Assembly (NCBI RefSeq): GCF_010550245.1
Contig: NZ_JAAGLU010000027.1
Coordinates: 62,001 to 126,000, forward strand
Direction of reading: 5' to 3'
DNA: 64,000 nucleotides
From: Streptomyces sp. SID12501
GTDB taxonomy: Bacteria > Actinomycetota > Actinomycetes > Streptomycetales > Streptomycetaceae
The position numbers and the translations under genes were made by a program. How positions within the stretch are numbered: the stretch's first letter is position 1; each line of letters opens with the position of its first letter. The notes under the pieces were generated by a model. It ran no database searches, was not told the DNA's origin, and worked only from the letters and a program-made list of their open reading frames with translations. This document shows, piece after piece, positions 34,811-44,400 of the stretch.

Positions 34811-35070
34811 TCGAAACGTTCAACCCGCCGGTTCCAGGATTGCCCGCGGTTGCGTTCAACGCCAACATGCTCAGGCGGTACTGGGCTTCAGATGTAATGC
34901 AGGCGGCGGAATGCACTTACTCCCTGTCGGCGGGGCAGATGGGCCAGCCGACAGTACGAGAGCCGACCGCCGGTCCAGTGTTCCTCGGAGAGCGGCCAGA
35001 AATTTCCATGACCGGCTTCTACTTCAACTCCGGTTACCAGAGCATCTCCCAGGCCATCTACGGTTCCTAG
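34811..35070 (+). other. open reading fragment of unknown origin following the truncated paralogue
   Basis: An open stretch reading through to TAG at 35068 (LPAVAFNANMLRRYWASDVMQAAECTYSL, ISMTGFYFNSGYQ). It could be the end of another gene now joined to the truncated paralogue, or chance. No family recognised. The gap 35071-35182 is the upstream region of the large gene. Confidence 0.35.
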
Positions 35071-35182
35071 ACTCTCAGCCCTACCCGCACGTCACCGCAC
35101 TCAGTTGTCGAGTGACGCGCGATGGCAGCCTATTTCTGCGGAAATCCCGACGGTGTACGACCGAAACCGATAGAGGAAAAAC

Positions 35183-38100
35183 GTGAGACAGACAGGACGT
35201 GCAAGTAAGCGGTTCCTGGCGCCGATCACTGTCGCAGTGACCACGGCGCTGGCCTTACCACTGAGTATGCCCGCACAAGCATCCGAACCGACGCCACCGA
35301 AGAACGCCGTGCAATGGCAGGCCCCGGACACCCAGGATGTCGACAAGCCTGCCGGCATCCCCGCCAAGGACCGCACCGAATTCCTCGGTAAAGGCTACAA
35401 GGAGTCCACCGACACTGCCTTCACGACCTCCGGCGACGGTACCGGCTTCCACCTCCTGGTCGCCGACGAGAACGACGGCTATGCCTGGAAGACCGCCGCG
35501 ACCCTCTCCGAGCCCGGTTTCGACACCGACACCTGGATCGGCAACGCGTGTCTGACCGCCTCCGGTAAGCGCGCAGCCGTCGCCTACGCCCCGCGTACCT
35601 TCACCAACAAGCCCGAACTCATGACGCGGGGGGCCTTCGCTGCTCTCGTGGACCTGACCACGGGCCAGGTCACCAAGCTGCCGTTCCAGGCATCGCTGGC
35701 CTACTTCAGCCCGGGCTGTGGTGACGGTGAGCAGGCCGTGTTCACGCAGCTCTCGTACGAGGGCGACGTCAAACAGCAGACCCGGCTGGTCACTGTGGAC
35801 GCTGCCACGGGCAAGGCCAGCACCCCGGCTACCTATCCGGGTGAGGTTACCTCCGCCGTGCCGACGAGGAACGGCATCGTCGCTGCCAACGGCAACCGGC
35901 TGGTCGCCGCCCAGGCCAAGGGCAGGCTCAGGGAAATCACGCGCACCGAGTCGGTACCGTTTCAGCTTACGGTCGACGCCACGGGCGGTGTCACCTACAT
36001 CGACCGCGCGAAGGACATCAGCACCGAGAAGACGGCCCGTAGCTACGCCCGGCACCTGGACGCTGGTCGGCTACGCAAGGGCAACTCCCCGGCCAGCACG
36101 CTTGCTTCGGGCGGGCTGGCCAAGTGGGACCTGACCTCCTCGGCCGACGGCACCGTCTACATCTCTGGCACGGCCACCACCCGGGGCACACTACCGAAGA
36201 CGGTGAGGAACCCCGGCGATGTCGCCAAGGGTGCGCTCGTCTCCAGCCATGGCGCCGCCGCCCTCACCACTGCCTGGGCCGACGGCAAGGACAGCCGCAT
36301 CCGGGCCGACGAAGCCCTGGCCGAGCGCACCGCCCGTGTCAGCCTGCGCCTGCTGGACACGAAGCGGACGGTCACGTTGGACGCCGTGCCCGGCAAGCAC
36401 CGTATCGGCGGCAAGAAGTCGGAGCGGCAGGGAGCGGCGGCTTCCCCGGCATTGCCGCAGCTGACCAAGTCATCCATTCAGGACAAGAGTTCGTCCGGCC
36501 TTTCCACGCAGGCCGCGCCCACCCAGCTCGTCGCTTCCGCGGCTGGCAACCCGAGCGAGGACGCCTCCGAGCGCACCTGCGCCGTGGCCCGCAACGACGT
36601 CAAGAAGCAGGCGTTCCAGCCCACTCCGCGCCAGGTCGAATGGGCGGCAGACCAGGCCGTCGTCGGCAAGCTCGACTTCTACCGCTCCCCGGACTGGAAG
36701 AACACCGGCATGGCCGGCTACCAGCCGCAGGGCCTGTTCCCGCCGATCCTCCTCGAAGGCGACCCCAACGGGAAGCTGGACACCGAGGACGGCGACAACG
36801 ACAAGTGGCATATCCCATCACAGATCCTCCTCGGCGTCACCGCCCAGGAGTCCAATATGTGGCAGGCTGCCCGCGTCGCCGTGCCCGGAGTCAGTTCCAA
36901 CAGCCTCATCGGCAACTACTACGGCGTCGACTACAGCGCGAGCGGTGAGCAGCAGGATCCGTGGGCCATCGACTGGTCGGAGGCGGACTGTGGTTACGGC
37001 ATCACCCAGGCCACCGACGGCATGCGGCTGGCCGGCAAGGAGAAGCCCGACGAGACGGCGATGAGCGCTCTCAAGCAGGAGGCCGTCGCCCTGGACTACA
37101 CCGCCAACATCGCCTATGGCGCGCAGATCCTGTCGGGCAAGTGGAACCAGACCCGCAAGGCGGGTATGAAGGTCAACGACGGCCACCCGAGGTGGATCGA
37201 GAACTGGTTCTTCGCCCTGTGGGCCTACAACTCGGGCTTCTACGTCACCTCCGACTCCGCCGGGCACCAGGGCGTGGGCTGGACCAACAACCCCGCCAAC
37301 CCGCTGTGGAAGGCCAACCGACTGCCATTTCTTGAGAACGCGGCCGGCGGCGACAACTATGCCGACGCCTCGCACCCGCAGGACTGGCCTTACGAGGAGA
37401 AGGTCATCGGCTGGGCCGCGCGCCCCATCGCCGCCCTGTTCGGCCCCGGTGACGTGAAGGCTGGGTACCTCGCCGCGTGGTGGAACAGCAACGCCTACCG
37501 CACCTCGGCCAAGCCGCCGGTGGACCTGTTCTGCGACTCCTCCAACTCCTGTGTCCCGTCGAAGATCGGAGACAACGACTCCAACGACCCCGGCCAGGGT
37601 GCCTGCACGCTCGACTCCGGCAACAGCGACACCAACAGCCACTGGCTGCACTGCTGGTGGAACAAGTCGGTGACATGGAAGAGCTGCACGACGGGCGCCC
37701 AGTGCGGCAACCAAGTCCACCGGTTCAACACCACCTACCCCGAGCAGGCGGACGCCAACTCCTACCCACCGCGATGCTCCAGCGGCCTGCCCTCGGGCGC
37801 CCTGATCGTCGACGACGTCAACAAGGGCGTGGTACCGGCGGGCTCTGCGTCACGAAGTTGCGGAGCGTCCGCGTCGGACGGCACGTTCACCCTCAACTAC
37901 AGCCCGTGGAACGGGACGTACCCAGGGAAGATCGACACCCACCAGATCGGGGCGGGATACGGCAACCACTTCTACTTCGCTCACACCCGTCAGCCAGAGT
38001 CCACGGCGGGCACGGCCAACCGTATGGAGGCCACCGGAGTCTGGAAGTTGAACTCCACGGTCCCCGGCCGCGGTGGTGACGCCGAGGTCTTCGTGCACAT

Positions 38101-39631
38101 ACCCGACCACGGTGCGCAGACTACCGAGGCGATCTACGAGATCGTCACCGCGTTCGGCACCAAGAAGAAGACAATCTCCCAGAACGCCAACCAGTCCAAC
38201 AAGTGGGTCTCCCTGGGCGGTTATCGCTTCAAGGACAAGCTCCCCGAGGTGCGGCTGTCCAACTTCACCAGCGGGGGCACCGGGGACAAGGACATCGCCT
38301 GGGACGCGGTCGCCTTCGTACCGGGTGACCAGTCGAAGCTGCCTGACGTGATCTTCGGCGATCCGGACCTGAGCGTTGACCAGCCCGCTGACATCACCAC
38401 CCCGACCGATGTCAGCCTGAGCGTGATCAGCGGCACCGGCCCGGCGACTCCCTCTGCCACGTCGGCCACCTCGGTGGCGGCCGTCCAGGCGGCCGGTACC
38501 GGAAGCTTCGTCGAATGGTGCGACGAGAAGCCCTTCAGCAACCATGTGCAGTGGATCAACCGCACCCAGGCATGCCTGAAGGACCACATACCAGTCGTCA
38601 TCACCGACCAGAGCCAGAAGATCCTCGGCACGCTGGACTTCGACGTCCAGGCAGAGATCAAGTCATACAGCAACGAGAACGGCATGAACACCAAGTTCAA
38701 GCTCGTACCGACCTCCGCGACCGGGGTGGCAACGACGCTACCGGTCACCATCACCTTCGGCGAGACCTGCGCGTTCGACTGCACCAACAGCACCGCCATC
38801 TGGAAGACCTCATCCACCTGGGAATGGGGCGTCGGTGACCGACATGTCGGCGACGTGCAGATGTCGTTGTTCTGGGGACAGACCCGCACCTCGGACCTGG
38901 TCGGTGTGAGCTGGAAACTCGGAGCCTCCATAGCGGGGAACCCCTCTCAGAACGTCGTCGCCGTCAGCACGGACCAGTACTCACAGCTGCGGTGCGACAG
39001 GGTGGTCACCGCCAGCCCCGGCTGCGTGTTCGACCACTACAAGCCGACCTACGTCATGAACGCCAAGAAGTTTCCGGCCGCAGCCGCGCACGCCTGGCTC
39101 GTGCAGACGCGCAACGACAAACACTTCGGCCGTAAGGGCGGCGGTACGCCGCTCACGTATATGAACCGCGACGACTGGACCTCCACGGACAACCGGGATG
39201 TCATCTGCCCGGAAACGCCCGCCTACGTCCGCCGCGCGGACATCGGCCTGTCCCCGGAGCTGAGCTCCTCCAACCAGGACAGTTCGAGCTGTGACGAGTT
39301 CGCCTTCGCCAACAGTTACCAGAGTGCGGGCATGCCGGCCAGCAAGGGCGGCACGAACCAGGTGACGGACCCGACGAGGTGCCTGTCGACGTACGCGGTC
39401 AAGGCGGGAAGTGGACATTGGACGCTTCTCAGCGACGACAACTACGACCTGCCGGTCGGCGGGGAGGTATGCGGTCGCTCCAGCATGTCCCTCAACCAGA
39501 ACAGCCAGTCCATGTCGTTCTTCGGGGGCTTCATCAACCGAAACCGCCTGCAGGATGGTGACGACTACTGGGTCGGCCTGCCGGGCTTCGACAACTGCGC
39601 GATGACCGCCGGCGTCTGCGACGTCAGGTGA
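35183..39631 (+). CDS. giant secreted multidomain protein, candidate polymorphic toxin (propeller / transglycosylase / golvesin / NucA-NucB)
   Basis: 1482 residues. Signal peptide (RFLAPITVAVTTALALPLSMPAQA). Residues ~40-400 look beta-propeller-like (WIGNACLTASGK, GCGDGEQAVF, VTVDAATGK). ~500-780 resembles a lytic transglycosylase: LLGVTAQESN (Glu556), GYGITQ near 604, LWAYNSGFY near 680. ~910-1050 matches golvesin C-terminal/Xly-type domain (FVHIPDHG, YRFKDKL, WDAVAFVP). C-terminus ~1290-1480 looks like a NucA/NucB deoxyribonuclease (SCDEFAFANS at 1370, GTNQVTD). Likely a cell-wall-penetrating nuclease toxin; domain calls are from motif recognition only. GTG start with AGAGGAAAA upstream. 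It is convergent with a SUKH protein gene. Confidence 0.82.
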   Translation: MRQTGRASKRFLAPITVAVTTALALPLSMPAQASEPTPPKNAVQWQAPDTQDVDKPAGIPAKDRTEFLGKGYKESTDTAFTTSGDGTGFHLLVADENDGYAWKTAATLSEPGFDTDTWIGNACLTASGKRAAVAYAPRTFTNKPELMTRGAFAALVDLTTGQVTKLPFQASLAYFSPGCGDGEQAVFTQLSYEGDVKQQTRLVTVDAATGKASTPATYPGEVTSAVPTRNGIVAANGNRLVAAQAKGRLREITRTESVPFQLTVDATGGVTYIDRAKDISTEKTARSYARHLDAGRLRKGNSPASTLASGGLAKWDLTSSADGTVYISGTATTRGTLPKTVRNPGDVAKGALVSSHGAAALTTAWADGKDSRIRADEALAERTARVSLRLLDTKRTVTLDAVPGKHRIGGKKSERQGAAASPALPQLTKSSIQDKSSSGLSTQAAPTQLVASAAGNPSEDASERTCAVARNDVKKQAFQPTPRQVEWAADQAVVGKLDFYRSPDWKNTGMAGYQPQGLFPPILLEGDPNGKLDTEDGDNDKWHIPSQILLGVTAQESNMWQAARVAVPGVSSNSLIGNYYGVDYSASGEQQDPWAIDWSEADCGYGITQATDGMRLAGKEKPDETAMSALKQEAVALDYTANIAYGAQILSGKWNQTRKAGMKVNDGHPRWIENWFFALWAYNSGFYVTSDSAGHQGVGWTNNPANPLWKANRLPFLENAAGGDNYADASHPQDWPYEEKVIGWAARPIAALFGPGDVKAGYLAAWWNSNAYRTSAKPPVDLFCDSSNSCVPSKIGDNDSNDPGQGACTLDSGNSDTNSHWLHCWWNKSVTWKSCTTGAQCGNQVHRFNTTYPEQADANSYPPRCSSGLPSGALIVDDVNKGVVPAGSASRSCGASASDGTFTLNYSPWNGTYPGKIDTHQIGAGYGNHFYFAHTRQPESTAGTANRMEATGVWKLNSTVPGRGGDAEVFVHIPDHGAQTTEAIYEIVTAFGTKKKTISQNANQSNKWVSLGGYRFKDKLPEVRLSNFTSGGTGDKDIAWDAVAFVPGDQSKLPDVIFGDPDLSVDQPADITTPTDVSLSVISGTGPATPSATSATSVAAVQAAGTGSFVEWCDEKPFSNHVQWINRTQACLKDHIPVVITDQSQKILGTLDFDVQAEIKSYSNENGMNTKFKLVPTSATGVATTLPVTITFGETCAFDCTNSTAIWKTSSTWEWGVGDRHVGDVQMSLFWGQTRTSDLVGVSWKLGASIAGNPSQNVVAVSTDQYSQLRCDRVVTASPGCVFDHYKPTYVMNAKKFPAAAAHAWLVQTRNDKHFGRKGGGTPLTYMNRDDWTSTDNRDVICPETPAYVRRADIGLSPELSSSNQDSSSCDEFAFANSYQSAGMPASKGGTNQVTDPTRCLSTYAVKAGSGHWTLLSDDNYDLPVGGEVCGRSSMSLNQNSQSMSFFGGFINRNRLQDGDDYWVGLPGFDNCAMTAGVCDVR

Positions 39632-39642
39632 CCTAGGCACAG

Positions 39643-39676
39643 GGTGGGCCCGGAAGCGCGAGCTTCCGGGCCCACC
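39643..39676. terminator. bidirectional terminator between toxin-like gene and SUKH gene
   Basis: Perfect 15-bp inverted repeat (GGTGGGCCCGGAAGC / GCTTCCGGGCCCACC) with a GCGA loop, between convergent genes ending at 39631 and 39699. Strong factor-independent-type hairpin usable in both directions. Confidence 0.8.
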
Positions 39677-39698
39677 TGCGTTGTCCCTCATCGGGACA

Positions 39699-40304
39699 CT
39701 AGGAGGCGGTCTCCACACGCTTCCAGCGCAGCATCCCCGCGTCTGTGACGGGTCCATACTGGACTCGGTTCCCCAGAGCGCGGATCCCGCTCCTGTGCTC
39801 CAGGGCGTCGGCCGTAGCTTCGAGGAATTCGGCCAGAGAGGGAAAGACGAGCTGGGGAAGAGCTGCCTCCGCGAAGTACATCACCGGAGCCTGCGCAGAG
39901 TTTGCACCCGTGTCAAGGAAATAGCCGTAGGGGGCATCGGACTTCTGGGCGAACGGGATCCACTGAGGCTGCCAGTCCGCCCCCGAGGCGAGGAGATCCC
40001 GATGCACGTCCACGACCCGGCGAAGGTCGAGGAAGACGTTGTTGCCGGGTAGGAAAACCGAATCCTGGTGCGGTTGATAAAAGCGTCCATCCAGCACGTC
40101 CTTGGCGGTACTGCCGTTGTTCAGCAGCAGCCATGCCCGAAGCTCAGCGGGGACGACCGCAGTCGGCATCTCCTCTTCAGCGGCATCGATAAGACTCTCG
40201 CCGACTCCAGGATTCATTGCTTCGGCATGACGCGGCGTATTCTCGCCCAACCATTCGGTGATCCTCTTCCATGCACACTGAATCCGTACTTCCTGAGACA
40301 ACAC
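39699..40304 (-). CDS. SMI1/KNR4 (SUKH) family protein, candidate immunity protein
   Basis: 201 residues. Family features: WKRITEWLGENTPRHAEAMNPG, VVPAELRAWLLLNNGS (the PxxLxxWLxxNNG helix of SUKH domains), WQPQWIPFAQ and LPQLVFPSLAEFLEATADAL. SUKH proteins commonly neutralise nuclease toxins. GTG at 40304 has a strong AGGAGGT five bases upstream. It lies convergent to the giant secreted protein with a NucA/NucB-like end, sharing a terminator; it could be its immunity protein although such genes usually follow on the same strand. Cytosolic. Confidence 0.85.
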   Translation of the reverse strand: MLSQEVRIQCAWKRITEWLGENTPRHAEAMNPGVGESLIDAAEEEMPTAVVPAELRAWLLLNNGSTAKDVLDGRFYQPHQDSVFLPGNNVFLDLRRVVDVHRDLLASGADWQPQWIPFAQKSDAPYGYFLDTGANSAQAPVMYFAEAALPQLVFPSLAEFLEATADALEHRSGIRALGNRVQYGPVTDAGMLRWKRVETAS

Positions 40305-40723
40305 GAACTACCTCCTGTCGCGGCCAATGACAGCACGAGCATGTCCTACGGGGAGCGGGCGCGTGCTTCTTGCCAGAGGCACCGCCTTCGTGACCATTGT
40401 GCACACGTCGACGTGGCAACCCGGCAGCGAGGTCATTCTCGGACTCTCGCCCCTGGAAAATGGAGCCACCCGTCACCGGAAAGATGTCACAAGAATCGGA
40501 GGCGAGAGAATATGCAGGTCAGGCGGGGTTTTCTCGTCTCGGAAGTGGGCTAACAACGGCTAACCTCGATCATTCGCAAGGGTCCGCCAACGGAGTCGGT
40601 GGACCCTTTCGCTTTCCGAAGCTGATGGTGGGCAGGCCGACGGCCCCGTTGTCGCGTCGGGCGGCGCCGGGTTCCACGGCCGGGGTGGGTGGTGTTGTCG
40701 TCGGGATGGCGGAAGTTTGCTGA
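40305..40723. other. 419-base region without a gene
   Basis: Upstream of the SUKH gene (promoter for it is within the first ~100 bases). Further right a hairpin GGGTCCGCC / GGTGGACCC at about 40586-40612 followed by TTTCGCTTT may terminate something now lost. No tRNA-like structure or attachment site recognised. Confidence 0.45.
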
Positions 40724-40876
40724 TCAGCCGGGGGTGGCCAGGAGCGCGAGCCGTTCGAGGGCAGTGGTGATCTCGCCGGTCCAGGACCAGTGCTGGGCGA
40801 GGCGGAGAATCTTGCGTCGGCCGGTAGTGACGAGCTGAGCGGCCGCGGAGAACAGGCGGAATCGCAGGCGGCGAGG
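40724..40876 (-). mobile_element. C-terminal fragment of a DDE transposase (IS1380/IS4-like)
   Basis: About 50 codons (FRLFSAAAQLVTTGRRKILRL, WTGEITTALERLALL) ending in TGA at 40724. This resembles the last part of IS1380-type transposases (from memory). It joins the truncated PurH-like gene at 40877 in the same frame across a shared TAA. Not functional. Confidence 0.5.
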
Positions 40877-41209
40877 TTAGGAGGATTTCGGATCGGCATC
40901 GCGGGCCCGCAGATAGGCACTGGTGAGCGCACCGACACCGTCGCGGTCGATGCTGTAGAGCTCAGCCGTGACGTCGTCGACGGGCCCGGCCACCGCCGCG
41001 TCGGCCGGCGAGACGTGCTTGAAGGAGGCGGCGGCTGGCCGGTGCAGGGCTCGGGCGGCCTCCAGCACCAGTTGCCAACTGTTCAGCGCGTCCAGCATGT
41101 TGATGTAGGACGGGCTGCCCTGCAGCACTCGGACCGGCCACTGGCCGGGGCGTACTGGTGCGACATAGGCCGCCTGCTGCTGCGGGTTGATTCCGTAACG
41201 CAAATCCAC
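40877..41209 (-). pseudogene. PurH-like AICAR transformylase gene, 3'-truncated
   Basis: 110 codons from GTG 41209 (AGGAGG eight bases upstream). The sequence MDLRYGINPQQ, LDALNSWQLVLEA and SFKHVSPADAAVAG matches the start of AICAR formyltransferase-domain proteins (LRYGxNPxQ and FKHxxPxG motifs). These are ~390 residues; here the frame ends after DADPKSS at TAA 40877 and continues into IS-like sequence. It lost its catalytic end. Confidence 0.72.
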
Positions 41210-41477
41210 GTCATAGCCTCCTGGGTCAGCGGGACATCACTGACGCAGGCGCCCAGGCGGTCGACGCTCACACGGGAAAACGGCCGCTCCCCGGTGGTTG
41301 TCCACCTTCGCAAGTTGCGGCCGAACAGGATCCTACTCGGCGTCGTGCCGGGTCGGGGCGCGCAGTCAACTCGCGGCAGCCGCTTCGGCGCGGGCGCAGG
41401 TGACAGCCAGGCGGTAGGAGTCGGTGCCGGCCACCGCCGAGCCCCGGGGACCTCAGTTCCTGGTGCTCGCTGGGCAA
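41210..41477. other. intergenic, remnants only
   Basis: Between the truncated PurH-like gene and the end of the TPR-CHAT gene. On the minus strand a piece reads GTDSYRLAVTCARAEAAAAS before a stop, apparently the end of a lost gene. No intact gene. Confidence 0.4.
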
Positions 41478-44400
41478 TCAGGCGCCAACGTGGAGATATG
41501 CCGCCCAGAAGGAGGGCAGCCGGGCCAGTTCATCCCGCGCGGCGCGCACGGCGTGATGCAGGGCGAGAGCCGAGTTCTCGGTCGCGAGCGCCTTGCCTTG
41601 TGCGAAGAGGTACTTGTAGAAGCGCTCAGCGAACCTGCAGGCGTAGGCATCATTGATCTCCCAGAGCGTGCCCACCACATGTGCGAAGCCTGCCATGTGG
41701 AAGGCGCTGGTGAGATGAATGGCTTCATCCCACAGTTCAGGCACGGCTGAGAGGGCGGTGCCGCATGCGGACAGGTAGGCAAGACGGGCGTGTCCGAGCT
41801 TTAGCTGCGCGAGTTGGGCCACGGTGAGCGGGCTCGTGTCGTGGTCGAGGAGGAGCAGTCGGCTCAGGGAGGGATCCGAGGGATGGTCGTCACCGTGGCA
41901 GGCGAAGTGGACGATGGAAGACCGGGGCAGGTGTGACAGGACGTTCTCGCCAGTAGGGCGGAGGTCTTGGGCCACGGTGCGATTGTCTCGTGCCGTGTCG
42001 CTGTCCGCGTAACGTCCGCGTTCCTTTTCCATGAGCAGCACATGGTGGGGCAGGAGGTCGCCCACGATGGACACTTCGGCGGGAACGTGTTCCAGGCGCC
42101 CGGGGACGCCTGGCGTGACGGGCATGGCGACGATCAGCGCGCGGTCCTGTACATACTCCGTTGTGGTGCCTGCGGTCCGGCGGGCGTGCCGCAGGGAGCG
42201 GACGGTCGGGGTGTAGGAGGAAACGACCCGGTCCATCACCGTCCGGCACCGCGGATCGTCCGATGGGTCCGAGTGATGACCTGCGGCGTGCAGAGGCAGG
42301 ACGCTCAACAGGCCGCCTGGCGCCCACCAGATGCGTGGCCACACCGCGCCGGTTGGGGGCGGCCCATGATGGCCCAGAGCCCGGAGCACCGGCTCTGCCA
42401 CGGCGTCCCAGAGCCAGGCGAGCGTGTCAGTGATGTCGGCCTGGGCACGTCGTCTGCTGGTCGGCGTCGTTCCGTCCGTCGCGGAGCGGAGTGCCTGACG
42501 GAACGCAGTGATCCGCTCCACCACCTCTGAGCGCGGCAGGCCAGGAAGTTCGAGGGACCTGATGCCGTCTGCCGTGAGAAGCAGAGCGTCGCTGCGGTAG
42601 GTACTGACATTCAGGGCGACGATGGGCCCGTCCTTGGTCTGGGCGATCAGTTCTTCTTCGCTCAGAGGGAGTGCGAAGTCGGCGTAGCCGTCGATATCGC
42701 GGATCAGGGTCAGCGTCGTCTCGAACTCGGCTGTGATATTGCGCCGCTGGTCTGCTGAGCGATGCAGCCAGGGGGAGGTTTCTTCGGCGTCGGCGGACAT
42801 AGTGTCGGGGAGGCTGTCCAGCAGATCGCGCAATTCCACGAACCGCGCCGCGAGCTGAGGGTGTTCCCGGCGGAGGGCACTAAGGTCGCTTCGAGTGTCC
42901 ACTGACTGGTTGAGGAGAACGGCTCTGCCCGTTTCCAACAGGTGCAGGGCTCGGGCAGCTCGCCGGTCCTCGGACCGTCGCCCGTCAGACAGGGCGTGTG
43001 CTGCGGATTCCGCAGGCAGCCCGGTAAAGATTGCGAGAGCGTGCTGCTGGTCCCCTCGTTGGAGGTGCCGAGGCGTCAACAGCGGGAGCAGCGTGATCGC
43101 GTGTTCAAGCAGGTCGGACGCTCGCCCGAGGTTGGACGGGGCGATCAGCTGCGCCGCGGTGATGCCACTGAACACGCGCAGGAGCGGCACGGCGGTGGCG
43201 CGTTCGAGTACGCCCGCGAGGACGGTCGACGCGACATCGCGGTCTGCCTCAGCACGGGCAGACGCGTATCGAACGCTCAGGGCCAGCCCGAAGGTGAGCT
43301 GTGCTTCGTCTCGGTGCGGGTGGTCGCGTTCACGGGTGGCGGCGGACAGCGCGGCCCGGGCTGTGTCGACGGCCTCGTCCATATCCCGTGCGGCGCCGGA
43401 CCGAGCGGCGCGCTCCCGCAGCGCCCCGGCGAGGTTGGCCAGCCACTTCACCTGATCGGGGTGACCGGAGGGGGTGTCGTCGACAGCTCTACGGGCAGCC
43501 TCGACAGCCTCACCAATGTCCGACTTGCCCCCAAATCGCCCGAACCGGGATTCCAGCGCCATAGCGAGGTTCGACAGGCGTCCGGCGCGGCGGGGGGAGC
43601 CTTCCGGGGTGGCGTCGACGGCGTTTCGGGCCGCCTCGACAGCCTCGTCGATGTCCGCCCGATGGCCGAGTCGCGCGAACCGTGTTGTGAGGGTCAAGGC
43701 GAGGTTGGACTGGCTGCCCGCCCATGTGACGTGATCGGCCCGTATCGCGGCGACCGCGGCGCGCATGGCCTCGACCGCACCGTTGAGGTCTGCTAGGGCT
43801 CCGTTCAGCCGGTATCGCCGCTCCAGCGCCACGGCTAGGTTCGACAACGATTCGGCCCGGACGGGATCGTTGTCCGGGATGTCCGACAGTGCTGCCCTGT
43901 GAGCCTCGACAGCGGCGTCCAGGGCTGCTGCGTCGCCCCTGGCCTCCGATCGGAGCCGTAACGTGGTTGCCAGGTTGAGCAGCCGGGTGGCCCTGTCCGG
44001 ATGATCATCGGGGGTGGCGTTCAAGGCCGCCTGGTCCGCCTCCAACGTGGCATCGAGGTCGGCTGGGTCCTGGGTTAATTCGAATCTCGCCCTGAGAGCC
44101 CCGCCGAGATTGGAGAGCAGCGCCGGCCGGTGCGGGTGACCGTCGGGCGTGATCAGAAGGGCCTCGCGACCGGCCTCGATCGCAGTAAGCAGGTCTTCCG
44201 CGTTCCCGGTGCGCTCGAACCGCGCTGATAACGCGAGGCTCAGATGGGTCAGGTTTGCCGCGCGGTCGGGATGGCCCGATAGGGCGGCGTTCACCCCTGC
44301 CCGGGCCACGGCGATCGCTGCATCGATGTCCGCGACCGCGTCCGTCCGTTTGTACTGGGCAATGAGGGCGTTGCCGAGATTGACCAATCGTCCGGGTGCC

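Noticed and set aside
40490..40620. Possible tRNA or phage attachment site
   Set aside because: No cloverleaf or CCA-like arrangement could be drawn; only a hairpin is present and no integrase gene is near.
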